DNA from: Frankiales bacterium
Lineage (GTDB): Bacteria > Actinomycetota > Actinomycetes > S36-B12 > CAIYMF01
DNA: 64,000 nucleotides
Assembly: GCA_016125335.1 (NCBI GenBank)
Contig: WGLY01000015.1
Coordinates: 124,001-188,000, forward strand
Reading direction: 5' to 3'
Below are positions 8,506-18,065 of this stretch, piece after piece. The notes beneath the pieces are model-generated. The model was not told the DNA's origin. It did no database searches and was given only the letters and a program-made list of their open reading frames with translations. Every line of letters starts with the position of its first letter. Within the stretch, counting starts at the first letter, position 1. Made by a program: the position numbers and the translations under genes.

Positions 8506-9033
8506 TCAGCCCGCGGTGAGCGGGCCGGCCTTCGCCTCGGGGAAGTAGCCCTGCCCGATGCCCGTCTCGCGCTTGGGCACCATGACCGACCGCGTCCACG
8601 ACACGATGACGTCGCCGTCCTGGTTGAGCCCGCGCGTGACCATCGTGATGATGCCCATGCCCGGGCGCGAGGAGCTCTCGCGCTTGTCGGTGCAGACGCT
8701 CTCGGCGTAGATGGTGTCGCCGATGTAGACGGGGTGGGTCAGCTTGATGTCGGTCCACCCCAGGTTGGCGACGGCGTTCTGGCTCATGTCGATCACCGAG
8801 AGCCCCAGCACGAGCGCCACGGTGAGGCCGCTGTTGACGATGATGCGCCCGCCCGTGATCGGGTTGGACTCCGCGAGGTGGGCGTTGAAGTGGTTCTGGT
8901 TCGTGTTGCAGGTGAGCTGCGTGAACCAGGTCGAGTCGGCCTCGGAGATGGTCCGGCCGAACGGGTGCTGGTAGACGTCGCCCACCACGAAGTCGTCGAA
9001 GAACCTGCCGAGCTGTGCCGGGTGCACGGTCAT
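8506..9033 (-). CDS. MaoC-family acyl-CoA dehydratase
   Basis: A 175-residue hot-dog-fold protein of the MaoC/mesaconyl-CoA hydratase type. Visible signatures are SEADSTWFTQLTCNTNQNHFNAHLA (about 28-52), where the Asn/His-rich segment is the family's active-site region, and VYIGDTIYAES (about 105). It would hydrate or dehydrate an enoyl-CoA in acyl-CoA or branched dicarboxylic acid metabolism; no partner CoA ligase or lyase is nearby, so the substrate is unknown. The start is ATG 9033 with GAGAGAGG upstream and a TACGCT -10 at 9100-9095. It is transcribed alone, divergently from the ABC genes. Confidence 0.85.
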   Translation of the reverse strand: MTVHPAQLGRFFDDFVVGDVYQHPFGRTISEADSTWFTQLTCNTNQNHFNAHLAESNPITGGRIIVNSGLTVALVLGLSVIDMSQNAVANLGWTDIKLTHPVYIGDTIYAESVCTDKRESSSRPGMGIITMVTRGLNQDGDVIVSWTRSVMVPKRETGIGQGYFPEAKAGPLTAG

Positions 9034-9195
9034 CGCGTGTCGCCTCTCTCGCCGTCCGTCGGGCCCGCGCCGGGCCGGTCGTGTCGCCGGTTCGAGCGTA
9101 GTGAGCCGCGCTCCCCGGACGTCCGGCGGTCGCGCCCGTCCGCGGGGACGGGTCGTCGCCCGGTCCGGCGCCGGGCCGAGGACCCGTCGCGGCCG

Positions 9196-9210
9196 TAGGT
9201 TGACGCCGTG
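9196..9210 (+). promoter_or_regulatory. Leaderless promoter: TAGGTT, 6 nt, GTG
   Basis: The -10 hexamer TAGGTT (9196-9201) ends 6 nt before GTG 9208, so the transcript probably begins at the start codon. Confidence 0.65.
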
Positions 9211-9987
9211 GAGCGTCCCGAGCTGTTCACCCTCGAGCACGTCTCCTTCGTCGTGGACGGGCGCCGCGTGCTCGACGACGTCGACGAGCACCTGCACGCG
9301 GGCGGGGTCACGGCCGTCGCCGGGCCGAGCGGGTCGGGCAAGTCCACGCTGCTGCGGCTGCTCAACCGCCTGGCCGAGCCGACCTCGGGCCGGGTCCTGT
9401 TCGGCGGCCGCGACGTGCGCGAGCTCGACGTGCTCGAGCTGCGCCGCAGCGCGGTCCTCGTGCCGCAGCGCGCCACCCCGCTCACGGAGGACGTGTTCGC
9501 GGAGGTGCGCGTGGCGGCACCGGCGCTGTCCGACACCGAGGTGGCCGCGCTGCTCGCCCGGGTCGCACTCGACGCCGGCGCGCTGCGCGGGCGCAGCCCG
9601 GCGAGCCTGTCCGGCGGCGAGCTCCAGCGGCTGTGCCTGGCCCGCGCCCTGGCCGTCTCCCCCCGCGTCCTGCTGCTCGACGAGCCCACCTCCGCCCTCG
9701 ACCCGCGTTCGGGCGACGCCGTCGACGAGGTGATCCGCGGCCTCGTCCGCGACGGGCTGTCGGTCGTGCTGGTCAGCCACGACGTGGTGCGCGCCGGCCG
9801 CGTCGCCGACGACGTCCTGGTGCTGCACGAGGGCCGCGTGACCGCCCGCGGACCGGCCGGCTCCCTCGACCTGCGCCACGAGCTGCTCAGCCCGCCGGGC
9901 GACGGGCACTCCCACGACGCCGACGACCCGCGGTCGCACGGCGGGTCCCACGCCCCGCACCGCCATGTCCCCGAGGAGGGCACGTGA
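9208..9987 (+). CDS. ABC transporter ATPase, FetA-like, with His-rich tail
   Basis: A 259-residue ABC ATPase: Walker A GPSGSGKST (about 38-46), Q-loop VLVPQRA, signature LSGGELQR (about 136-143), Walker B VLLLDEPTSALDP and H-loop LVSHDVV. It pairs with the following UPF0014 membrane protein. In E. coli the FetA/FetB pair is implicated in iron export under oxidative stress, so a metal efflux role is likely. The unusual part is the last 30 residues, which carry seven His interspersed with Asp/Ser/Gly and look like an appended metal-binding tail. The GTG 9208 start is set by a leaderless promoter. The stop overlaps the permease start as GTGA. Confidence 0.85.
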   Translation: MERPELFTLEHVSFVVDGRRVLDDVDEHLHAGGVTAVAGPSGSGKSTLLRLLNRLAEPTSGRVLFGGRDVRELDVLELRRSAVLVPQRATPLTEDVFAEVRVAAPALSDTEVAALLARVALDAGALRGRSPASLSGGELQRLCLARALAVSPRVLLLDEPTSALDPRSGDAVDEVIRGLVRDGLSVVLVSHDVVRAGRVADDVLVLHEGRVTARGPAGSLDLRHELLSPPGDGHSHDADDPRSHGGSHAPHRHVPEEGT

Positions 9988-10751
9988 CCCAGATCCCCAG
10001 CTGGGGCGCCGTCGGCGTCTCGGTGCTGCTCGTCGTCGTCGCGGTCGCGATCGCGTCGTGGCAGCGCCTGGGCATCTCGCGCGACATCGTCGTGGCCGCC
10101 GCCCGGGCCCTGGTGCAGCTCGCGGCTGTCGGCGCCGTGCTCGCCTGGCTGTTCGCGCACGCGGGCATCGCCGGCGCGCTGGCGTGGGTGCTGGCGATGA
10201 TCCTGGTGGCGGCCAACGAGTCTCGCCGGCGCGGCCGCGGCATCCCCCACGCCTACCGATCGGCCCTCATGGGGATCGCGGTCGGCACGGCGGCGACGCT
10301 CGGCGTGCTCGTCGCCGGCGGCGTCATCTCCACCGCCCCGCAGGTGCTCATCCCCATCGGGGGCATGGTGGTCAGCGGCTCGATGCAGGCGGCGTCCCTC
10401 ACCCTCACCTCGCTGCGCCGGTCGGTGACCGACAACCGCTCGGCGATCGAGTCGGCCCTGAGCCTCGGCCTGCCGGCGCCGGCCGCCTTCGCCCGCGACC
10501 TGCGCACCGCCGTGCGCACCGCGCTCGTCCCCACCGTGGACTCCACCCGCGTGGTGGGGCTGATCTCGCTGCCGGGCACGATGACGGGCCTCATCATCGC
10601 CGGGGTCGACCCGCTCGAGGCGATCCGCTACCAGATCATCGTGATGTACATGCTGCTGGCGGCCTGGGCGGTGTCCGCGCTGGTCACCGCCCGTGCGGCC
10701 CAGGCCACGCTGTTCGACGACGCGCAGCGGCTCGTGCCGCTCGCCGTCTGA
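9984..10751 (+). CDS. UPF0014/FetB-like ABC permease
   Basis: A 255-residue membrane protein with about seven transmembrane helices. The family signature region is MVVSGSMQAASLTLTSLRRSVTDNRSAIESALSLG (about 126-160), followed by the VDSTRVVGLISLPGTMTGLIIAG segment typical of UPF0014/FetB. It is the membrane half of the transporter whose ATPase is encoded immediately upstream. GTG 9984 overlaps the upstream stop (GTGA) and has GAGGAGGG before it. A metal exporter is the most likely role, by homology to FetB; the substrate is not provable here. Confidence 0.85.
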   Translation: MTQIPSWGAVGVSVLLVVVAVAIASWQRLGISRDIVVAAARALVQLAAVGAVLAWLFAHAGIAGALAWVLAMILVAANESRRRGRGIPHAYRSALMGIAVGTAATLGVLVAGGVISTAPQVLIPIGGMVVSGSMQAASLTLTSLRRSVTDNRSAIESALSLGLPAPAAFARDLRTAVRTALVPTVDSTRVVGLISLPGTMTGLIIAGVDPLEAIRYQIIVMYMLLAAWAVSALVTARAAQATLFDDAQRLVPLAV

Positions 10752-11008
10752 GGCGCGGCCGGACGAACGGCGCGAACCGGGCAGCCCGCACGGCGGCCGC
10801 TGCACCGCCGCCTGGGGCCGCCGACGGGAGGGAACCGGAACGGGCACCCGCTGCGTCCCAGCGCTGCCGTAACGTGACGTCGCGCCGCGGGGGCGGCAGC
10901 GGGCACACCAGCGCCGGGTCGTAATGCCCGGGTGCGCCTGCGCCCGTCGGCCCCGCGGGTGACAATCGAGCGTCCGACCCGCGCCACCGCCCGACCCGAG
11001 GAGCCCGT

Positions 11009-12058
<1,050 letters not shown>

Positions 12059-12059
12059 G

Positions 12060-13349
12060 GTGCGGGCCGCCCTGCGCCACCTCACCACCCGCGGGCGCGC
12101 GGTGGTGGCGTTCGGCGTGGTCGGCGTCCTCATCTCGCTCGTGCTCTCCCAGCGCGACCTGCTGCGCATCGGGATCCTCCTGCTGCTCCTGCCCGTGCTC
12201 TCCGCGCTGTGGGTCTCGCGCACGCGCTATCGGCTGGCCTCCGCCCGCGGGATGCGGCCCACCCGGGTGGCCGTCGACCAGCCGGCCACGAGCGTGGTGC
12301 GCGTCGAGAACGTCTCACGCCTGGCCAGCGGGCTGCTGCTGGTCGAGGACGAGGTGCCGTGGCAGCTCGGCCGCGCGCAGCGCTTCGTCATCGACCGCCT
12401 CGAGCCCTCGGGGCGGCGCGACGTGCGCTACGAGCTGCGCGGGTCGCTGCGCGGCCGCTACACGGTGGGACCCGTGTCCGTGCAGCTCGTGGACCCCTTC
12501 GGCTTCTGCCGCACGACGCGCAGGTTCACCACCACCGACGTGCTCACCGTCGTCCCCGCCACGGTGTCGCTGCCGGCGATCCCGCTCGGCGGCGACTGGT
12601 CCGGGCTCGGCGAGGCGCGCTCGCGCGCGGTGGCGTCCGCGGGCGAGGACGACGTGATCCCCCGCGAGTACCGCCACGGCGACGAGCTGCGCCGGGTGCA
12701 CTGGAAGTCCACCGCCCGCAGCGGCGAGCTGATGGTGCGGCGCGAGGAGCACCCCTGGCGCACCCGCGCCACGATCCTGCTGGACACCCGCGCGAGCGCC
12801 CACCGCGGCGACGGGCCCGCCTCGTCGTTCGAGTGGGCCGTGTCCGCCGCCGCGTCGATCGCCTGCCACCTCGCGCTGCGCGGCTACGCCGTGCGCGTGG
12901 TCGACTCCGACGGCGAGTGGCTGCGGCCCGGCACCACCGGCATCGAGACGATGAGCGGCGCCGAGGCCGAGGGCCCGCTGCTCGACGTCTTCGCCACCGT
13001 GGGCCTCACCGAGGGCCACCCGCTCGGCGTGCGCGACCCGCAGACCCGCGCCCGCATCCGCGACGGGCTGCTCGTCGCCGTCCTCGGCGACCTCGAGGAC
13101 GACCAGAGCGAGACCGTCGCCGCGCTGCGCAGCGGCAACGCCAGCGGTCTCGCGCTCGTGCTCGACACCTCCGCGTGGTCGTCGCGTTCGGCCGTCCCCG
13201 ACGACGGCCGCACCACGCGCGCCGCGGCCCTGCTGTCCTCGGCCGGCTGGCGGGTCACGGTGTGCGGCCCGCAGACCGACCTGGTCGAGGCCTGGCAGTC
13301 CCTGGCGCGCAGCGGCGTGGCCCGGGCCGGGATCGGCGGCGGCCGATGA
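12060..13349 (+). CDS. DUF58 domain membrane protein
   Basis: A 429-residue partner of the MoxR ATPase. Two hydrophobic segments open the protein (about 15-35 and 38-57). The DUF58 core is around residues 205-250, with the signature VIPREYRHGDELRRVHWKSTARSGELMVRREE followed by a von-Willebrand-like strand ATILLDTR. GTG 12060 starts one base after the MoxR stop, and the gene's own stop overlaps the next start (ATGA at 13346), so the three genes are translationally linked. The usual inference for this trio is assembly or modification of an envelope component; none has been demonstrated here. Confidence 0.9.
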   Translation: MRAALRHLTTRGRAVVAFGVVGVLISLVLSQRDLLRIGILLLLLPVLSALWVSRTRYRLASARGMRPTRVAVDQPATSVVRVENVSRLASGLLLVEDEVPWQLGRAQRFVIDRLEPSGRRDVRYELRGSLRGRYTVGPVSVQLVDPFGFCRTTRRFTTTDVLTVVPATVSLPAIPLGGDWSGLGEARSRAVASAGEDDVIPREYRHGDELRRVHWKSTARSGELMVRREEHPWRTRATILLDTRASAHRGDGPASSFEWAVSAAASIACHLALRGYAVRVVDSDGEWLRPGTTGIETMSGAEAEGPLLDVFATVGLTEGHPLGVRDPQTRARIRDGLLVAVLGDLEDDQSETVAALRSGNASGLALVLDTSAWSSRSAVPDDGRTTRAAALLSSAGWRVTVCGPQTDLVEAWQSLARSGVARAGIGGGR

Positions 13350-15694
13350 CCACCACGCTGCGTCCGCCGACGTCCACGCCCTCCGCGGCGCCGGCGTCGC
13401 CGTCCGCCCCCGCCTCCTCGCTGCCCCCGCGCGGCGGGGTGGCCGGGCCGAGCGCCGCCGTCGCGGTGGCGGTGCTGCTCGCTGCGCTCTCGGTCGGCCC
13501 GCTGGTCGCGGAGGGCGGGTGGTTCGGGCCCACCGTGGTCGCGGTCCTCGTCGTCTGCCTCGTCGGCGCGGGCGCCACCTGGCTGCGCGTGCCGGTGTTC
13601 CTCGTGCCGATCGTGCAGGCGTTCGCGCTGTTCTCGGTGCTCATCGCGAAGTTCACCACCGACGCGCCGCTGGGGTTCCTGCCGAGCACCGACTCCCTGG
13701 CCGCGCTGCGGGCCGTGCTCGCCGACGGCATGGCCGACGTCGACCAGTTCGCGCCGCCCGTGCCGCTCACCGACGGCCTGAGCGCGGTGATCGCCCTCGG
13801 CATCGGCTGCGTGACGATCGTGGTCTACGTCCTGTCGGTCGACCTGCGCATGCCCGTCGCCGCCGGCGCCGGGCTCGTCGCCGTCTACGTGGTCCCCTCG
13901 TTCGTGCTCGACGACGGCTCCCCGTGGTGGACCTTCGTGTGCCTGGCCGCCGCGTGGATGGTGCTGCTCGTGAGCGACGAGCGGGTCGGGGTGGTCAGCT
14001 GGGGCCGCCTGCTGCGCCGCGGCGACGCCAGCGCCGCGCGCTCGGCCTGGGGCGGGCTGTCCTCGGCCGCGGTCCGCCTCGGCGTGGTCGCGACCCTCGC
14101 CGCGCTGATCGTCCCCGTGCTGGTGCCGGCGCTGACCGACGCGGTGCTCGGCCGCTGGGGCCAGGCGGTGTCGGGCACCGGCCCGGGCGAGGGCGCCGGT
14201 GGCGGCGGGGTGCGCCTGGATCCGCTCGCGTCCCTCAAGCGCTCGCTGGTCAACCAGCCCGACGCCACCGTGCTGCACTACACGACCTCCTCGCCCACGG
14301 CCGGCTCGGTCTACCTGCCGACGGTGGTGCTCGAGGACTACGCCGACGAGAAGTGGACCGCGCGCGGCTTCTCGCCGGACGTCGCGACCCGCGTGGCCGA
14401 CGGCGTGGTGATCGCGCCGATCCCGCGCAGCGGCCCGGTCACCCACTACTCGGTCACCGTCGACAAGCTCGCCGACGTCTACCTGCCGGTGCCCGAGCGC
14501 ACGCAGGTGGTCGACGGACTCACCGGCACGTGGTGGGCCGACGACGCCACGGGCACGGTGTTCGCCGGCCAGAACACCACCACGCGGCAGAACCAGACCT
14601 ACGAGGTGGACGCCATCACCGCCGCGCCGGACGTGAGCGCGCTGGCGGCGGCCAACGCGACCACCGCGCCCGACCCGATCCAGCAGCGGAGCCTCACCGA
14701 CGGCATCCCCGACTTCCTCATCGCGCAGGCGCAGGAGGTCACCTCCGGCGCCACGACGAACCTCGAGCGGGCCTACGACCTGCAGCAGTGGTTCCTGTCC
14801 AACTTCACCTACAGCCTCGACGTGCCCGACACCCAGGGCACCTCGGCGCTGCAGTCCTTCCTCACCGACCGCAAGGGGTACTGCCAGCAGTTCGCCGCGA
14901 CCTTCGCCCTCATGGCCCGGGCGCTGGGCATCCCCTCGCGCGTGGTCGTCGGCTACACCGGCGGCACCCGCCAGCCGGACGGCACCTACGTCGTCAAGGC
15001 GAAGGACGCGCACGCCTGGCCCGAGCTCAGCTTCCCCGGGATCGGCTGGGTGCGCTTCGAGCCGACGCCCCCGAGCGGTCCGGGCTCGACCATCGGCGTC
15101 CCGTCCTACGCCCAGCCGGGGGCGATCGCCACGGCCACCGCGGCCCCGACCAGCACCGCGAGCGCCTCGCCCGGCAGCAGCCACAGCGGCAAGGTGGGCC
15201 CGAGCGAGCAGGAGTTCCCGGCCGGCCTGACCCCGCTCGAGGCGCCCGGCGCGGGCACGAGCGCGGACACCTGGCGGCTGCGCGCGCTGCTCCTGCTGCT
15301 CGTCGTCGCGGTCGCCCTCGCCGCCGTCCCCGCCGTGCGCCGCATCGTGCGGCGCCGCCGGCGGCTCTCGCGGCAGGCCTCGGTCGAGGACGCCTGGGCC
15401 GAGCTGCGCGACACCGCGCGCGACCTCGGCGTCGTGTGGCCGGAGTCGCTCACCCCGCGCCAGGCCGTGGCCGGGATCGTCGAGCGGGCGCACCTGCGCG
15501 GCGACGTGGCCGCCGCGGCCACGCGGATCGGGCGCACCACCGAGCAGGCGCGCTACGCCCCGGCGCCGCCCTCCACCGAGGGGCTGGCCGAGGACCTCGG
15601 CACCGTGCGCACCGCGCTGCTGGAGCGGGCCGACACCGGCACCCGGCTGCGGGCCACCCTGTTCCCGCCGTCGCTGCGCGCGCCCGAGGAGTGA
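13346..15694 (+). CDS. TgpA-like membrane transglutaminase
   Basis: A 782-residue membrane protein. A Pro/Ala/Ser-rich start is followed by about six transmembrane helices (residues 30-250), an extracytoplasmic transglutaminase-like cysteine-protease fold, one more helix (about 645-665) and a cytosolic DUF4129-type tail. The catalytic Cys is in DRKGYCQQFAATFALMARALGIPSR, the His in DAHAWPEL, and the third position reads GWVRFEPTPP, where Glu replaces the usual Asp (WVPFDPTP). That swap is worth noting but is conservative. With MoxR and DUF58 this is the standard three-gene module. ATG 13346 overlaps the DUF58 stop. The terminator hairpin is at 15800. Confidence 0.9.
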   Translation: MTTTLRPPTSTPSAAPASPSAPASSLPPRGGVAGPSAAVAVAVLLAALSVGPLVAEGGWFGPTVVAVLVVCLVGAGATWLRVPVFLVPIVQAFALFSVLIAKFTTDAPLGFLPSTDSLAALRAVLADGMADVDQFAPPVPLTDGLSAVIALGIGCVTIVVYVLSVDLRMPVAAGAGLVAVYVVPSFVLDDGSPWWTFVCLAAAWMVLLVSDERVGVVSWGRLLRRGDASAARSAWGGLSSAAVRLGVVATLAALIVPVLVPALTDAVLGRWGQAVSGTGPGEGAGGGGVRLDPLASLKRSLVNQPDATVLHYTTSSPTAGSVYLPTVVLEDYADEKWTARGFSPDVATRVADGVVIAPIPRSGPVTHYSVTVDKLADVYLPVPERTQVVDGLTGTWWADDATGTVFAGQNTTTRQNQTYEVDAITAAPDVSALAAANATTAPDPIQQRSLTDGIPDFLIAQAQEVTSGATTNLERAYDLQQWFLSNFTYSLDVPDTQGTSALQSFLTDRKGYCQQFAATFALMARALGIPSRVVVGYTGGTRQPDGTYVVKAKDAHAWPELSFPGIGWVRFEPTPPSGPGSTIGVPSYAQPGAIATATAAPTSTASASPGSSHSGKVGPSEQEFPAGLTPLEAPGAGTSADTWRLRALLLLLVVAVALAAVPAVRRIVRRRRRLSRQASVEDAWAELRDTARDLGVVWPESLTPRQAVAGIVERAHLRGDVAAAATRIGRTTEQARYAPAPPSTEGLAEDLGTVRTALLERADTGTRLRATLFPPSLRAPEE

Positions 15695-15799
15695 GCCGGC
15701 CGTCCGCCGTTGCCGTGGGGGCGGCGCGAGGACGGTGCCCGGACGCCACGACGCGGCTGCAGCAGCTGTCCGGAGACCGGTGCCGGTCCGGAGAACGCG

Positions 15800-15827
15800 A
15801 CGGCCGCCGTCGGTGGACGGCGGCCGT
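15800..15827. terminator. Hairpin terminator after the MoxR operon
   Basis: A perfect 12-bp stem (15800-15811 with 15816-15827) around GGTG, between the convergent transglutaminase and DUF3040 genes. Confidence 0.75.
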
Positions 15828-15850
15828 GGCGAGGCGGGAGCTCCCGGGGG

Positions 15851-16246
15851 CTAGGCCCCGTCACCCTCGCGACGCTTGCGGAAGCGCTCCTCGACGCGGT
15901 CCATGAACCCGCCCTGCTTGGGGGCGCGGGCCGGGGGCGCGGAGGGGCTGGGGGCGGCGGTGTCCGCGGGGGCCGCGGAGCCGGGGCGCAGGGCGCCGAT
16001 GACGAGCACCGTGCCGCCGAGCATGAGCAGGAAGCCGAGGACGCCGACGAGCACCACCGAGGTGGCGGCGCCGGTGACCAGCAGCGCGACGCCGGCCAGG
16101 GCGCCGAGGACGCCGACGGCGGCGCGACGCCGGCTCCCGGCGCGAGGCGTGGCCGAGCGCAGGCTGGAGGCGAACTTGGGGTCCTCCGCATAGAGGGCCC
16201 GCTCCATCTGCTCGAGCAGGCGCTGCTCGTGCTCCGAGAGCGGCAC
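15851..16246 (-). CDS. DUF3040 small membrane protein
   Basis: A 131-residue protein of the actinobacterial DUF3040 family. It opens with the family hallmark PLSEHEQRLLEQMERALYAEDPKFASSLR, followed by two closely spaced transmembrane helices (about 42-62 and 64-84) and a Pro/Ala-rich cytosolic tail ending in a basic helix. The function is unknown. In M. tuberculosis the DUF3040 protein Rv2169c lies three genes from mraZ, so this gene is part of the conserved block. The start is GTG 16246 with GAGGAGG; a TATCCT -10 lies at 16323-16318 on the minus strand, giving a leader of about 70 nt that contains a 7-bp GC hairpin (16294-16310). Nothing else is seen in 16247-16547. Confidence 0.85.
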   Translation of the reverse strand: MPLSEHEQRLLEQMERALYAEDPKFASSLRSATPRAGSRRRAAVGVLGALAGVALLVTGAATSVVLVGVLGFLLMLGGTVLVIGALRPGSAAPADTAAPSPSAPPARAPKQGGFMDRVEERFRKRREGDGA

Positions 16247-16547
16247 GGCTCCTCCTCGGTCTCGTGGCGGGCGCCACGCGGTAGGTGCTCACGGGCGGCG
16301 CGGCCGCCCACAGCACGAGGATAAGCAGCGAACGGCGAACTGGAAACCCGGAGGGCCGTGTTCGAAGGTTCGTGCCGCGCCACGTGCCACTGACAGTGTC
16401 GGCCGCCGCAGGCCCGTCCTGAACGGTTCCCGGCGCACCGCGCTGCCCCGGCTGACGAACGGGTGACGCGCGTGGTTCCCGTCCGGACCCGCGCAGGTCC
16501 TCACCGGACACGGTCTCGACGGCCGTGCGACCCCGGTCGCGACGGGG

Positions 16548-17864
16548 TCAGCGGCCCGGCCGCGGGGCCACCGGCGCCCCGCCGAAGCCGTCCTGCTCGC
16601 CGGTCGGCAGCAGCCGGGCCGGCCGGACCGAGCCCCGGCCGAAGCGGGCCGAGGCCCGGTCCACGGCCTGCTCGGCCTCGCGCCAGCCGAGCTCGGGTTC
16701 GTCGAGGTGCAGCTGGCGGGGGGCGTCCTCGACGTCGAGCAGGCCCTCGGCCCGCACGCCCACCAGCCGCAGCCGGGCCCGCTGCAGCCCGAGGGCGTCG
16801 TAGAGCGCGCGGGCGGTGTCGTAGATCTCGCGGCCGACGTCGGTGGGGCTGCGCAGCGTGCGCGAGCGCGTGATGGTCGAGAAGTCGGCGAACCGCACCT
16901 TGATCACGACGGTGCGCGCGGCGTAGCCCTGGGTGCGCAGCCGGGCGGCGACCTTCTCCGACAGGCGCAGCAGCTCGCGCCGGACGACCTCGGGGTCGTC
17001 GACGTCGCGGGGGAAGGTCTCCTCGTTGCCGATGCTCTTCTCCCCCTCGGGGGCCTCGACCGCGCGCGGGTCGCGGCCCCAGGCGAGGTCGGACAGGTGG
17101 GTGCCGGCCGCCTGCCCGAGCGCCCGCACCAGGGTGTCGACGGGCGTGTGCGCGATGTCGCCGACGGTGGTGAGGCCGAGCCGGAGCAGCGCCTCCTCGG
17201 TCTTGTCCCCCACGCCCCACAGCTCGCCGACGGGCAGCGGGTGCAGGAAGGAGACGACGCGGTCGGCCGGCACGACGAGCAGGCCGTCGGGCTTGGCCCG
17301 GGTGGAGGCGAGCTTGGCCACGAACTTGGTCGGCGCGACGCCCACCGAGCAGGTGATCCCCTGCTCGTCGTGGACCCGCGAGCGGATGCCCTCGGCGATG
17401 ACGGCGGGCGGCCCGAGGCGGCGCACCGCGCCGGAGACGTCGAGGAACGCCTCGTCGAGGCTCAGCGGCTCGACCAGCGGGGTCACGTCGCGGAAGACCG
17501 CCATGACCCCGGCGGAGACCTCGGCGTAGAGCTCGAAGTCCGGCGGCAGGACGACGACGTGCGGGCACAGGCGCTTGGCCCGCGACATGGGCATCGCCGA
17601 GTGGATGCCGAAGCGGCGCGCCTCGTAGGTGGCGGCGGTGACGACCCCGCGCGACCCGTCGCCGCCCACGATCATCGGGACGCCGACGAGGTCGGGGCGC
17701 GAGCGCAGCTCGCAGGAGGCGAAGAACGCGTCCATGTCGACGTGCAGCACCGGGCAGCCGTCGTCGTCGCGGCGCCCGGCGTCGGCCTCGCCCCGCGACC
17801 CGCGCGGCGCGGAGACGTCGGCCTGGGTGAGCCGCGCGCCGCGGGTGATCTGGCTGCGGCTCAC
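16548..17864 (-). CDS. dinB: DNA polymerase IV (Y family)
   Basis: A 438-residue translesion polymerase. The catalytic carboxylates are visible in LHVDMDAFFASCE (about 39-51) and SLDEAFLDV (about 135-143); the thumb HhH segment is LPVGELWGVGDKTEEALLRLG and the little finger covers roughly 270-380. DAPRQLHLDE (about 390) resembles a beta-clamp-binding QLxL peptide. The start is GTG 17864. It lies 201 bp downstream of dnaE2 on the same strand with no strong terminator between, so it may be co-expressed with the SOS cassette and supply the Y-family partner that ImuB provides in other actinobacteria. That last point is inference. Confidence 0.95.
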   Translation of the reverse strand: MSRSQITRGARLTQADVSAPRGSRGEADAGRRDDDGCPVLHVDMDAFFASCELRSRPDLVGVPMIVGGDGSRGVVTAATYEARRFGIHSAMPMSRAKRLCPHVVVLPPDFELYAEVSAGVMAVFRDVTPLVEPLSLDEAFLDVSGAVRRLGPPAVIAEGIRSRVHDEQGITCSVGVAPTKFVAKLASTRAKPDGLLVVPADRVVSFLHPLPVGELWGVGDKTEEALLRLGLTTVGDIAHTPVDTLVRALGQAAGTHLSDLAWGRDPRAVEAPEGEKSIGNEETFPRDVDDPEVVRRELLRLSEKVAARLRTQGYAARTVVIKVRFADFSTITRSRTLRSPTDVGREIYDTARALYDALGLQRARLRLVGVRAEGLLDVEDAPRQLHLDEPELGWREAEQAVDRASARFGRGSVRPARLLPTGEQDGFGGAPVAPRPGR

Positions 17865-18065
17865 CGGGCACCCCCGCGGCCCGGCTCCTCGGGGCGACGC
17901 GCAGGGAGCGCGCGGGTGCGCCGGCGCTGCACGTGGTCGCGTCCGCTCATGACGCGCCCATCATCCGCCCCGGGACCGACACGTCGCGGCAGGGTGCGCC
18001 GGACCCGCCGGGTGGTCGGTCCGATGTCGGCCGTGGGTGCAGGCACGGTGCGGTGCGGCATCGGG

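Noticed and set aside
17861-18061. Small ORF between dnaE2 and dinB on the minus strand.
   Set aside because: Overlaps the dinB start, Arg-rich with no recognisable motif or RBS.
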